A DNA stretch of 64,000 nucleotides from Lysobacteraceae bacterium (GTDB lineage Bacteria; Pseudomonadota; Gammaproteobacteria; Nevskiales; Nevskiaceae), in contig PNMW01000073.1 in assembly GCA_013823855.1 (NCBI GenBank), forward strand, positions 1-64,000, given 5' to 3'. A program made the translations under genes and the position numbers. Below the pieces are notes generated by a model, which worked only from the letters and a program-made list of their open reading frames with translations, was not told the origin of the DNA and searched no databases. Shown here piece after piece: positions 8,031 through 19,620 of this stretch (the stretch's first letter is position 1; every line of letters begins with the position of its first letter).

Positions 8031-8109
8031 GCCGGCCGATCGTCGGAGTAGCGGGTTTCCCGCAACGATGCGGCGTCGCGAAGAACGGCAACGACGAATC
8101 AAGGCAGTT

Positions 8110-8190
8110 ACAGCAAGTCCGTTCCGAAGTCTTTTTCCGAATCGGCAGTCTTGCGTCTTCGCGTCTTCGTGCCTCCGCATGAGGTCAGTC
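8110..8190. repeat. Possible interspersed repeat (tandem CGTCTTCG units)
   Basis: The 166-base convergent gap between purK and the MetX-like gene holds GCGTCTTC repeated twice in tandem, followed by GTGCCTCCGCATGAGG. I have seen this wording (cGAAGACGCGAAGACGC on the other strand) as an intergenic repeat in several proteobacterial genomes. A short hairpin, GCGGG-TTT-CCCGC, lies just before it near 8050. With one copy in this window, repeat status is unproven. Confidence 0.35.
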
Positions 8191-8196
8191 GATGCT

Positions 8197-9249
8197 TCAG
8201 ACCGGCGTCGCCAGCAGCTCGCCCAACGCCGCGTCGATCTGCGCCGCATAGCCAGGATCGGCCCCGAACAGCGCCAGATGGCCGTCGATCGACTGGATCG
8301 GCCGGAACACCGCACCCGGGATCAGCGCCGCCTCGCGCTCGCAATCGACCGGCGGGAAGAACATGTCGGTGGTGATCGGCATGACGTAGGTCCTGGCCGT
8401 GATCCGGCCGAGGGCTGCGGCCAGATCGCCGCCGGTGTGGCGGCTGACGTCGCCATTGCGCCACTTCCAGGCCATCGCCAGCAGCGCGTTCGGGTCCATC
8501 ACGCCGAAGAAGCCGTTCATGAAGTTGGTGATGAAGTCGTCGAGCGACGAGAAGCCGAGCGCGGCCATCCGGCCCTGGGCATAGAACTCGGTGCTCCAGC
8601 CCATCACCGCCCACAGCTTGGCGTGGCGGCGCAGGCCGTCGCGGACGTCCATGTGCGACGAGTACCAGCCGTTGTTCCAGCCCGGATCGGAGGTGATCGC
8701 TTCAGTCAGCGTGTCGGCGTAGATCTGATCGTGAAGGGTGTTCTTGGCCGTGCCGGCCAATGGCGCGGCGCGCTTGACCATGTCCGGATAGCGCACCGCC
8801 CATTCGTAGGTCTGCTGCGCGCCCATCGAGCCGCCGGTGACCAGCGCCAGTTCGGTGATGCCGAACTTCTCGGTCAGCAGCTGGTGCTGGGCGCGCACGT
8901 CGTCGCCGATCCGCACCTTCGGGAAGTTCGCCATGCCGGCCGGGAACGGCGTGTTGTGTGGCGACGACGACAGGCCGTTGCCGATCTGGTTGACGATGAC
9001 GATGAAGTACTTCGCCGGGTCCAGCGCCCGGCCCGCGCCGGTGTAGACCTGCTCCATGATCTTCGAGGTACCGGAGAACCAGGTGGTGATCAGGATCGCA
9101 TTGTCGCGCGCTTCGTTCAGCGTGCCGAAGGTCGCATAGGCGAGCTGGCAGCCGCGAATGGTGCCGCCGTCCTCGAGCGTGAAGTTGCCGAGCTCGTAGG
9201 TCTCATACGGGCCGTGCACGGCCTGCGAGTAGTAGGGGTTGTCGATCAT
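8197..9249 (-). CDS. MetX-like alpha/beta hydrolase (homoserine O-acetyltransferase family)
   Basis: The 350-residue protein has the alpha/beta-hydrolase fold of the MetX family. The nucleophile Ser141 is in GGSMGA, an Asp follows in TTDMFFPP, and the His is in SIDGHLALFG; an LxY-TFGTLNEARDNAILI start is also typical. True MetX acetylates homoserine for methionine synthesis. Several relatives in this family have other acyl substrates, and the oxyanion region here (TWFSGTSKIM) differs from classic MetX, so I do not assign metX. AGGAGG precedes the ATG. The gene is alone, divergent from the dehydrogenase at 9392. Confidence 0.85.
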   Translation of the reverse strand: MIDNPYYSQAVHGPYETYELGNFTLEDGGTIRGCQLAYATFGTLNEARDNAILITTWFSGTSKIMEQVYTGAGRALDPAKYFIVIVNQIGNGLSSSPHNTPFPAGMANFPKVRIGDDVRAQHQLLTEKFGITELALVTGGSMGAQQTYEWAVRYPDMVKRAAPLAGTAKNTLHDQIYADTLTEAITSDPGWNNGWYSSHMDVRDGLRRHAKLWAVMGWSTEFYAQGRMAALGFSSLDDFITNFMNGFFGVMDPNALLAMAWKWRNGDVSRHTGGDLAAALGRITARTYVMPITTDMFFPPVDCEREAALIPGAVFRPIQSIDGHLALFGADPGYAAQIDAALGELLATPV

Positions 9250-9391
9250 GCGGTCTCCTCCTGCGGGGTCTGGTGGGCGTCCCTTGTGGCTGCGAGCCTA
9301 GCCGAGTGAGCGGCCTGCCGGGCCTCATTCGCAGGCGCTAGGGTTCGCCCGCAGCCGGCTGAAGCGGTCCCGATCTGCTAGCGTCGCCGCC

Positions 9392-10357
9392 GTGAAAAAG
9401 ACCGTCTTCATCACCGATTACCCCTGGCCGGATCTCGACTTCGAGCATCGCCACCTCGAAGCCGCCGGCCTGCGCGTGGTGGCCGGCCGTTCGGCAGCAC
9501 TGCCGGGCCACGAGATCGACGCGATCGCCGCACGCGAGCGCCCGCAGGCGATCATGACCTGCTGGGCGCAGGTGTCGGCGACGGCGATTGGCCACTGTCG
9601 CGACCTGGCGATCGTCGCCCGTTATGGCGTCGGCCTCGACAACATCGCACTCGACGCTGCCTGGGCGGCCGGCGCGCGGGTCACCAACGTGCCGGACTAC
9701 TGCGTCGAGGAAGTGTCGGACCATGCGGTGGCGATGCTGCTGGCCTGGTCGCGCGGCATCGTGCAATGGGATCGCGAGGTCAAGCGCGGCCTCTGGGACC
9801 CGGCGCTGGCGCGTCTGCGGCGCACCCGGGGGCTGACCGTCGGCCTGGTCGGCTACGGCCGCGCCGGCAAGCTGGTGGCGCGCAAGCTGTCGGGCTGGGG
9901 CCTGCGGGTCATCGCCTGCGGCCGCACGGCACCTGCCGGTGACGATGCCGCTCTGGTCGAATGGATGAGCCTCGACGCGTTGCTGCCGCAGGCCGACGCC
10001 GTGATCGCGCTGCTGCCGCTGTCGCCGGCCACGGCGAACCTGTTCGACGCGGCCCGGTTCGCGCGGATGAAGCGCGGTGCCTTGTTCATCAATGTCAGCC
10101 GAGGCGGGCTGGTCGACAACGCGGCGGTGCTCGATGCGCTCGATTCCGGCCAGCTCGACACCGCCGCGCTCGACGTGATCGCCGGCGAGCCGAATCCGCC
10201 GGCCGCCGTCACCGCCCATCCGCGGGTGATCGCCACGCCGCACATCGCGTTTTCCAGCCCGGATGCGATCCAGGAGCTGCGCGAGCGCACCGTCGACGAA
10301 GTATTACGGGCGTTCCGTGGCGAGCCGGCCCGGGTGCTGGTGCCGCCGCCCCGCTGA
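9392..10357 (+). CDS. D-isomer-specific 2-hydroxyacid dehydrogenase (CtBP-like)
   Basis: The 321-residue NAD-dependent dehydrogenase has the split catalytic domain and central Rossmann domain of the family. The nucleotide motif GYGRAG is at 154-159. Catalytic residues are Arg237 (NVSRGG), Glu266 (GEPNPP) and His284 (TPHIAF). The sequence around TNVPDYCVEEVSDHAVAM resembles the C-terminal-binding-protein/phosphoglycerate dehydrogenase branch. The substrate cannot be read from sequence. Start is GTG at 9392; the protein ends 4 bases from the convergent ParA gene. Confidence 0.88.
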   Translation: MKKTVFITDYPWPDLDFEHRHLEAAGLRVVAGRSAALPGHEIDAIAARERPQAIMTCWAQVSATAIGHCRDLAIVARYGVGLDNIALDAAWAAGARVTNVPDYCVEEVSDHAVAMLLAWSRGIVQWDREVKRGLWDPALARLRRTRGLTVGLVGYGRAGKLVARKLSGWGLRVIACGRTAPAGDDAALVEWMSLDALLPQADAVIALLPLSPATANLFDAARFARMKRGALFINVSRGGLVDNAAVLDALDSGQLDTAALDVIAGEPNPPAAVTAHPRVIATPHIAFSSPDAIQELRERTVDEVLRAFRGEPARVLVPPPR

Positions 10358-10361
10358 GGCC

Positions 10362-11108
10362 TCAGCCGCGCCGCAGGTAGTTCGCGTTCTCGGCCCACAG
10401 CGCGCGATAACACTCGGCGGCATAGCTGGACGGCTCGCTGACTTCCAGCGGCGCCCGGGTTTCGCCCATGCGTTCGACGGAAGCGGCGTACGGGATCACC
10501 GCCGCGCAGACGTCCTTCATCGCTTTCGGTGGCTGCTCGATCAGGCCGCGATGCAGGCCACGACGACGGTCAGCCATCGACCAGAATGGCCGCAGGCGGG
10601 CCCTGGGCAGCTCGTTGGCCTTGAAGTAGTCGATCAGGGTCATTAGCGCGCGCAGGCTCAAGTGCGTCGGCACCGTCGGCACCAGGATGCGATCGGCGGC
10701 GGCGAAGACGTTGTCGGCGACGTGCGACAGGCTCGGCGGGCAGTCGAGCACCACCAGGCTGTACTGCTCCGACAGCGGCTCGATCAGCGCGCGCAGGCGA
10801 TCGTGACTGTTGTCGTCCTTGCGCAGCCAGACGTCGAGATGCCGGGTTTCAAGATCGGCCGGAATCAGGTGCAGGTTGTCGTAGGGCGTTTCGACGATGC
10901 GCCTGCCGATCGGCGACGAGCCGCGCCAGACCGCCTTGTCCGGCGCCTTGGCGGTGTCGCCGTGCAGGTACCAGGTCGCCGCGCCCTGAGGATCGAGGTC
11001 CCAGAGCACGGTGTGCAAGCCGCTCTGCGCGGCCAGATACGCGAGGTTGACGGCTGCGGCGGTCTTGCCGACACCGCCCTTCAGGTTGTAGATCGCCAGC
11101 GTTTTCAT
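10362..11108 (-). CDS. ParA/MinD-type ATPase, solitary
   Basis: The 248-residue ATPase has the deviant Walker A motif KGGVGKT (10-16), Walker A' in VLWDLDPQGAA and Walker B in LVVLDCPPSLS, so it is a ParA-superfamily protein able to dimerise on ATP. There is no ParB, no parS and no chemotaxis or flagellar gene next to it, so it is an orphan. Orphan ParA proteins can position cargo such as carbon-storage or chemoreceptor complexes, but the cargo here is unknown. Residues after 165 (RPFWSMADRRRGLHRGLIE) look like the family's adaptor region. Confidence 0.88.
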   Translation of the reverse strand: MKTLAIYNLKGGVGKTAAAVNLAYLAAQSGLHTVLWDLDPQGAATWYLHGDTAKAPDKAVWRGSSPIGRRIVETPYDNLHLIPADLETRHLDVWLRKDDNSHDRLRALIEPLSEQYSLVVLDCPPSLSHVADNVFAAADRILVPTVPTHLSLRALMTLIDYFKANELPRARLRPFWSMADRRRGLHRGLIEQPPKAMKDVCAAVIPYAASVERMGETRAPLEVSEPSSYAAECYRALWAENANYLRRG

Positions 11109-11193
11109 CGACTTCTCCCGGCCCGGTGGTTCGCAGCAGGCCGCGAGAATGTCCCGCAGATTCGGCGGGCGAGCAATGCCCTTGCCTGCTCGT

Positions 11194-13056
11194 TCAGTAT
11201 TTCTGGATGTGGATGGCCACGGCCGTGACGTCGGCGTCCTCGAGCAGTCCCGGATAGAACCGCGGCATCTTCGCCGACGGGTTCTTGATCCACTCGATGG
11301 TCTTCGCCAGCCCGAGCCGGCCCGACACGCCTTTCAGCGAGGGGCCGACACCGCCCTCGGCGTTGGCGCCATGGCAGGCCGAGCAGATCTTGCTGTAGAT
11401 CGCCGCGCCACTGCCGTCGCCGGTTGCCGTCGCAGCGCCGGACGAGGCCAGCGCCGCGCCGCCCTTGCCGCCGAGCCTGTACAGGATCAGGGTCGGCGAG
11501 CCGCTGACGCCGAAGGTCAGCCGCGACACGTTGCCCGAGGTCGAGGCCACGTACTGCGTGCCGCCGAGCGCATAGGTGATGACGCCACCGGCGACGGCAC
11601 CGCCGGTCTGCGCCTTGTACAGCAGCTTGCCGCTGGCGCTGTCGAGCGCCAGGAAGTTGCCGGCCATGTCGCCGGTGAAGATCACCCCGCCGGCACTCGG
11701 CGTCACCCCGGCGACCACCGGGCCATCGGCCTTGTAACTCCAGCGGATCTTGCCGCTGTCCGGGTCGACGGCATGGACCCAGCCGTAGGACTCGTCATCC
11801 ATCTTCCACGAACCGCCGAGCATGAACTGGCCGGGGATGAAATCCTTCTGCGGCTTCGGAGTGATCGTCGAGCACCAGTCGACGACGCCGACGACGATCG
11901 CCTTGTTGCGGGCGTCGAACGCCGGGCCGTTCCATTCCACGCCGCCGAGCACGCCGGGGCAGGTCCGCAGACCGGCCGCAGTGGGCTGCACGCCTTCGTT
12001 CTCGATGCGCGCGATCGGCGTGTCGAAGACGCGCTTGCGGGTTTCGCGATTGACGCCGTACAGATGACCATTCTTCGAGCCGATCGCCGCGATCGGATGG
12101 CCCTTGCTGTCGTGGTAGAGCATCGGCGCTGCGCCGAGGTCGAGATCATGACCGTCGTTGGAGACGATCTGGTGGTACCACTTCAGGGCGCCGGTCCGGG
12201 CATCGAGCACCAGCATGCTGTCGGTGTACAGGTTCTTGCCCGGGCGGTGACCCGGCAGGATGTCCGGCGCCGGATTGCCGACTGGCACGAACACTTCGCC
12301 AGTCGACATGTCGATCGAGTAATGCGTCCAGGAGCCGCCGCCGCCGTAACGGGCGGTCCCGCGCTCGTGCCAGGTTTCAGCGCCCGGTTCCTTGCCGCGC
12401 GGAATCGTGTTGAAACGCCAGATCTCGCGGCCGCTGCTCTGGTCGTAGGCCATGATCCGGCCTCTGACGCCCCAGTCGCTGCCGGCGCTGCCGATGATCA
12501 GCAGGCCTTGCCAGACGATCGGCGCGGCGCTGAAGAACTCGCCCTGCAGGGGATCGCCGACCTGCTGCTGCCAGGCCGTCTTGCCGGTCGCCGCATCGAT
12601 CGCCAGCAGACGGCCATCGGAAGTGCCGCGGAACAGCTTGCCGTTGGCATAGGCGACCCCGCGATTGACCGGGAACACTTCCGGCTGCTCCGGCGTGTAG
12701 TGATGGCGCCAACGCTGCATGCAGTTGCTGGCGTCGAGCGCGATGGTGTCGTGAGCCGTAGTCAGGTACAGCACGCCTTCCAGCTGGACCAGACCGGTGT
12801 GCAGCGAACCGCTGTTGTCGAGCTTGATCCGGCAGTGCTCGGCAAGCTCGCCGGCATTGTCTGGCGTGATCTGCGCAACCGGTGCGAAGCGCTGCCCATC
12901 AGCCGTGCCGTTGTAGCTCAGCCACTGGCTGTCGGGCATCGCGCCGGACGCAGGCGCGGCTGGCGCCGATTCGCCGGCCGCCAACGCCGTGAAGCTCAGG
13001 ATGGCGGCTGCCGTCGACAGGAACATGCGCCGCAGCGCGCCGGGCACAGGGTTCAT
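11194..13056 (-). CDS. PQQ-dependent dehydrogenase fused to C-terminal cytochrome c (quinohaemoprotein)
   Basis: The 620-residue exported protein has a signal peptide, an eight-bladed PQQ beta-propeller with repeated W-motif blades (for example TGKTAWQQQVGD, TGALKWYHQIVS, SGKIRWSYKADG) and a C-terminal class I cytochrome c with CSACH and a distal Met (SAKMPRF). It should oxidise an alcohol or aldehyde in the periplasm and pass electrons to its own haem and on to the respiratory chain. The typical vicinal Cys-Cys pair near residue 125 (normally before the VNRGVA motif) is absent: the sequence reads EVFPVNRGVA. The substrate is unknown. No PQQ biosynthesis genes are in the window. Confidence 0.88.
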   Translation of the reverse strand: MNPVPGALRRMFLSTAAAILSFTALAAGESAPAAPASGAMPDSQWLSYNGTADGQRFAPVAQITPDNAGELAEHCRIKLDNSGSLHTGLVQLEGVLYLTTAHDTIALDASNCMQRWRHHYTPEQPEVFPVNRGVAYANGKLFRGTSDGRLLAIDAATGKTAWQQQVGDPLQGEFFSAAPIVWQGLLIIGSAGSDWGVRGRIMAYDQSSGREIWRFNTIPRGKEPGAETWHERGTARYGGGGSWTHYSIDMSTGEVFVPVGNPAPDILPGHRPGKNLYTDSMLVLDARTGALKWYHQIVSNDGHDLDLGAAPMLYHDSKGHPIAAIGSKNGHLYGVNRETRKRVFDTPIARIENEGVQPTAAGLRTCPGVLGGVEWNGPAFDARNKAIVVGVVDWCSTITPKPQKDFIPGQFMLGGSWKMDDESYGWVHAVDPDSGKIRWSYKADGPVVAGVTPSAGGVIFTGDMAGNFLALDSASGKLLYKAQTGGAVAGGVITYALGGTQYVASTSGNVSRLTFGVSGSPTLILYRLGGKGGAALASSGAATATGDGSGAAIYSKICSACHGANAEGGVGPSLKGVSGRLGLAKTIEWIKNPSAKMPRFYPGLLEDADVTAVAIHIQKY

Positions 13057-13143
13057 CTGGGTCTCCTCGGTCTAGGCCTTGTACGCCGCAACATCGTGGT
13101 TGCGGTCGTCCCGACTTTAAGACCGGAGACAGCGCGGCCGATA

Positions 13144-13161
13144 GCGCGGGCAGTCCCGCGC
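13144..13161 (-). terminator. Weak hairpin after gyrB
   Basis: A 7-bp stem, GCGCGGG with CCCGCGC and a 4-base loop, lies 11 bases after the gyrB stop codon on its strand. The downstream stretch has almost no T-run, so it may only be a weak or Rho-assisted terminator. Confidence 0.35.
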
Positions 13162-13172
13162 CGCTGACGGCA

Positions 13173-16669
<3,497 letters not shown>

Positions 16670-16693
16670 GTCCTCATGCCACCGGCGACAGCA

Positions 16694-17794
16694 TCAGAGC
16701 CGCATCGGCATCACCACAAACTTGCCGCTGGCCTGGGCTGCATCGTGGATCAGGCCACTGGCATCGGAACTGCGCAGTTTGAAGATGAACTCTTCACCTT
16801 CGATGGCATCGAGGGCATCGAGCAGATAGCTGACGTTGAATCCGATCTCCAGCGGTGCACCGCCGTACTCGATCTCCACTTCTTCCTCGGCTTCTTCCTG
16901 CTCCGGGTTTTGCGTCTGGATGCGCAGCATGTCGGCTTCCAGGGTCAGACGGACGCCTCGGAACTTTTCGTTCGACAGGATCGCGGCGCGGGCCAGCGCT
17001 GCACGGACCTTCAATCGTCCGCATTTGACGATCTTGTCGGAGTCGTCCGGGATCACGCGCTCGTAATCGGGGAACCGGCCTTCAATCAGCTTCGAGGTCA
17101 AACGCAGATCCTCGACATCGACCTGAATCTGATTGGCAGTCAGCGACAAGGTCACCGGAGCCTCGCTGGTGTCGAGCAGTCGCTGCAGTTCGATCACTGT
17201 CTTGCGCGGCAGGATCACCTGAGTGTCCTTCTTGGCGCTGTGTTCGCGAGCCAGTTCCGCCATCGCCAGGCGATGACCATCGGTGGCGACGGCCCGCAGA
17301 CGGCTGGGCCGGATTTCCAGCAGCAGGCCATTCAAGTAATAGCGGACGTCCTGCTGCGCCATCGCGAACTGGGTGCGTGACAGCAGATCCTTCAGCTCGC
17401 GGTTGTTCAACTCCAGCTTGACGTCGGTCGGATCGGTGGAGAACACCGGAAATTCTTCGGCCGGCAGCGTCGCCAGCGCGAAGCGGCTGCGACCGGATTT
17501 CAAGGTCAGCTTGTTGTCGGCGTACTCGAGGCTGAGCATCGCGCCTTCCGGCAAGCCTCGGCAGATGTCGTGCAGCTTGCGAGCTGGCGCGGTGATGCGC
17601 CCGGGTACCAGATTCTGGATTCGCACCTTGCGCTCGACCTGCAATTCCAGGTCGGTGCCAGTAAGGCTCAGCAGGTCGTCCTTGGCTTCAAGCAGCAGAT
17701 TCCCCAGCACGGGCAGTGACTGACGACGTTCGACGACGCCGATGACCGACTGCAGGGCGGAAAGGAGCTCACCGCGAGAAATCTGGATGTTCAT
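16694..17794 (-). CDS. dnaN: DNA polymerase III sliding clamp beta subunit
   Basis: The 366-residue protein is the ring-forming beta clamp, three similar domains of about 120 residues, starting MNIQISRGELLSALQSVIGVVERRQSLP-like as in other gammaproteobacteria. The closing VVMPMRL is the C-terminal end of the protein-binding pocket. The start ATG at 17794 is clear. The preceding 261-base gap to dnaA contains a palindrome and DnaA boxes that may control it. Confidence 0.98.
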   Translation of the reverse strand: MNIQISRGELLSALQSVIGVVERRQSLPVLGNLLLEAKDDLLSLTGTDLELQVERKVRIQNLVPGRITAPARKLHDICRGLPEGAMLSLEYADNKLTLKSGRSRFALATLPAEEFPVFSTDPTDVKLELNNRELKDLLSRTQFAMAQQDVRYYLNGLLLEIRPSRLRAVATDGHRLAMAELAREHSAKKDTQVILPRKTVIELQRLLDTSEAPVTLSLTANQIQVDVEDLRLTSKLIEGRFPDYERVIPDDSDKIVKCGRLKVRAALARAAILSNEKFRGVRLTLEADMLRIQTQNPEQEEAEEEVEIEYGGAPLEIGFNVSYLLDALDAIEGEEFIFKLRSSDASGLIHDAAQASGKFVVMPMRL

Positions 17795-17827
17795 GGGCAG
17801 ACCAATTGAATAGATTGTCTTGAATCT

Positions 17828-17844
17828 CTAAAACGTCGTTTTAG
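17828..17844. promoter_or_regulatory. Perfect palindrome upstream of dnaN
   Basis: CTAAAACG-T-CGTTTTAG has 8-bp arms around one central base, 34-50 bases upstream of the dnaN start, where an operator or promoter would lie. The binding protein is not known. Confidence 0.55.
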
Positions 17845-17962
17845 TAGTCTGACGGTCGTTCTGGGGACAGAAGCACTTTTTTTGATGATTATCAGTGCTT
17901 TGCCAGGTGCTGGAAAGGCGCGCTGCAACCCTGCCGTGCTTGTCCAAAACCTAGGATAAAGC

Positions 17963-17971
17963 TGTGGATAA
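17963..17971 (-). promoter_or_regulatory. DnaA box (perfect)
   Basis: TGTGGATAA on the plus strand is TTATCCACA on the minus strand, an exact match to the consensus R1-type DnaA box. Confidence 0.8.
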
Positions 17972-17997
17972 AAAGCCGTCCCGAGGCTGTCGAGCGA

Positions 17998-18006
17998 TTA
18001 TACACA
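17998..18006 (+). promoter_or_regulatory. DnaA box (TTATACACA)
   Basis: TTATACACA fits the degenerate consensus TTATNCACA. It lies 27 bases from, and in opposite orientation to, the perfect box at 17963. Confidence 0.7.
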
Positions 18007-18055
18007 GCTTGTTCCAGCGCTCTTTCAGCGGTTTTTGCAGGCTTTTATCGGGCTT

Positions 18056-19390
18056 TCAGTTGGTCAGCTGGCGCAGTAGATTTTCGTAATCTTCCTTCAG
18101 GCGATCGTCCTCCCGACACAGTTCGGCGACCTTGCGAACGGCATGCAGAACCGTGGTGTGGTCCTTGCCGAACGCGGCACCGATCTCCGGATAGCTGTGC
18201 CGGGTCAGTTCTTTCGACAGGGCCATCGCGATTTGTCGCGGACGCGCCAAGGTGCGGGTACGACGCACTGACGTCAGATCGGCAAGCCGGATGTTGTAGT
18301 AGGCGGCGACCGTGCGCTTGATGTTGTCGAGCGTGACCGCGCGGTCGTACGAGGCCAGCATGTCCTTGAGGGTGAGGCGGGCGAACTCGGCGGTGATGGC
18401 GGCACCGGTCAGGCGGGCTGAAGCGTTGAGTCGGTGCAGCGCACCTTCGAGCTCCCGGACGTTCGAGCGGATGCGCTGGGCGACCAGCACCGCGACGTCC
18501 TCCGGCAGACGTACGCCAAGGACATCGGCCTTGGCCAGCAGGATCGCGATTCGGGTTTCGAACTCCGGTGGTTCGATCGGTACTGACAAGCCCCAGGTGA
18601 ACCGGGACTTCAGGCGATCGTCCAGGGCGTCAAGTTCGCGCGGGTAGCGGTCGCAGGTCATGACAATCTGCTTGCGGCCGTCGATCAGCGCATTGAACGT
18701 GTGGAAGAACTCTTCCTGTGAATGTTCCTTGCCGGCCAGGAAGTGGATGTCGTCAATCAGCAGGGCGTCGACGGTACGGTAGAAGTTCTTGAATTCCACC
18801 TGCCGCCCGTAGCGGATTGCCGACACCATCTGGTTGAACCACTGCTCGGCGCCGACATAGACGATGCGGGCATTGGCTTTCTCGGCGAGGATCGCATTGC
18901 CGATGCCGTGCATCAGGTGGGTCTTGCCGAGGCCGGATTCACCGTAAATCAGCAACGGGTTGTAGATGCCGCCGGGCGCGGAAGCAACCTGGAGGCCGGC
19001 CGCACGAGCCTGGGAATTCGACTTGCCCTCGATGAATGAAGCCAGCGTGTAGCGGGGATCGAGCTTGCCGCGCCCGTAGGGCATGGTGTCGTCGAGCACG
19101 GCAGCGGCGTTGCCGCCGGCGCTGGTACCGCGGACCGGGTCCGACGAAGTGCCTCCGACCGCGATGTTGACCACCACGTCATAGGCGGCAAGGCTCGACA
19201 TGGTGCGCTGGATGCGGCCGAGGAAGTCGCTCTTGACCCGATCCATGACGATCCGGTTCGGCGCCAGCAGGGTCATCTGGTCATCGTTGAGGATCACGCG
19301 CAGCGGGCGGATCCAGGTGCTGATCTCCTTCTCGGGCAGATCGGCCTCGAGTCGGGCAATACAGCGGTCCCACAGATCTTGGTTCAGCAT
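18056..19390 (-). CDS. dnaA: Chromosomal replication initiator DnaA
   Basis: The 444-residue AAA+ initiator has domain I (MLNQDLWDRCIARLEADLP), a linker, Walker A GESGLGKT (150-157), Walker B LLIDDIHFLAG, sensor motifs, and domain IV with the DNA-binding signature GAAFGKDHTTVLHAVRK. The ATG at 19390 gives the canonical N-terminus; the open frame runs back to a TTG at 19456 but the extra residues are not family-like. A perfect DnaA box about 115 bases upstream suggests autoregulation. Divergent from rpmH, the classic arrangement. Confidence 0.97.
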   Translation of the reverse strand: MLNQDLWDRCIARLEADLPEKEISTWIRPLRVILNDDQMTLLAPNRIVMDRVKSDFLGRIQRTMSSLAAYDVVVNIAVGGTSSDPVRGTSAGGNAAAVLDDTMPYGRGKLDPRYTLASFIEGKSNSQARAAGLQVASAPGGIYNPLLIYGESGLGKTHLMHGIGNAILAEKANARIVYVGAEQWFNQMVSAIRYGRQVEFKNFYRTVDALLIDDIHFLAGKEHSQEEFFHTFNALIDGRKQIVMTCDRYPRELDALDDRLKSRFTWGLSVPIEPPEFETRIAILLAKADVLGVRLPEDVAVLVAQRIRSNVRELEGALHRLNASARLTGAAITAEFARLTLKDMLASYDRAVTLDNIKRTVAAYYNIRLADLTSVRRTRTLARPRQIAMALSKELTRHSYPEIGAAFGKDHTTVLHAVRKVAELCREDDRLKEDYENLLRQLTN

Positions 19391-19490
19391 CGGGCGAAAG
19401 CGTTCGGGTGACGGCAGAAGTTGAGGCGGACCCGATCGCGATGGCAGCCGAAGCAAGGTCGGCCGGCCGCGATGGCTTAACAGTCTATCG

Positions 19491-19519
19491 CCTGCCTGCC
19501 GCGCTTATCCACAGGCAGG
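19491..19519. promoter_or_regulatory. Inverted repeat enclosing a DnaA box upstream of dnaA
   Basis: CCTGCCTG (19491-19498) and CAGGCAGG (19512-19519) form perfect 8-bp arms around 13 bases that carry most of the DnaA box at 19505-19513. It could fold as a hairpin or serve as an operator in the divergent dnaA-rpmH promoter region. Confidence 0.5.
19505..19513 (+). promoter_or_regulatory. DnaA box (perfect) in the dnaA-rpmH gap
   Basis: TTATCCACA matches the consensus exactly. It lies 115 bases upstream of the dnaA start and 108 upstream of rpmH, so it may serve in autoregulation of dnaA or as part of the origin. Confidence 0.8.
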
Positions 19520-19565
19520 GTCAGCACTCACAGTCAATCGCGGATCGCGTTGCGGGTACCGCAAC

Positions 19566-19595
19566 TTGAAGATTCCGGTTGACAGCGGCTAGAAT
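19566..19595 (+). promoter_or_regulatory. Candidate rpmH promoter
   Basis: TTGAAG (19566-19571) and TAGAAT (19590-19595) are separated by 18 bases, a reasonable sigma-70 arrangement about 25 bases upstream of the rpmH start. Confidence 0.4.
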
Positions 19596-19620
19596 CGCGG
19601 TCCCCATCGAGTAGACCGTC

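Larger units (their letters stand above)
17795..18055. other. dnaA-dnaN intergenic region, candidate oriC or part of it
   Basis: This 261-base non-coding stretch is more AT-rich than its surroundings. It holds a perfect DnaA box (TTATCCACA on the minus strand, 17963-17971), a second box TTATACACA (17998-18006), a 17-base palindrome (17828-17844) and an inverted repeat AAGCACT/AGTGCTT (17871-17877, 17894-17900). Xylella and Xanthomonas place oriC in this gap; Pseudomonas uses this and the rpmH-dnaA gap. Only two clear boxes are visible, so I cannot say that it is the working origin. Confidence 0.5.

Noticed and set aside
19579..19595. TTGACA followed by TAGAAT upstream of rpmH as a promoter
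   Set aside because: Only five bases separate the two hexamers; TTGAAG at 19566 with an 18-base spacer fits better.
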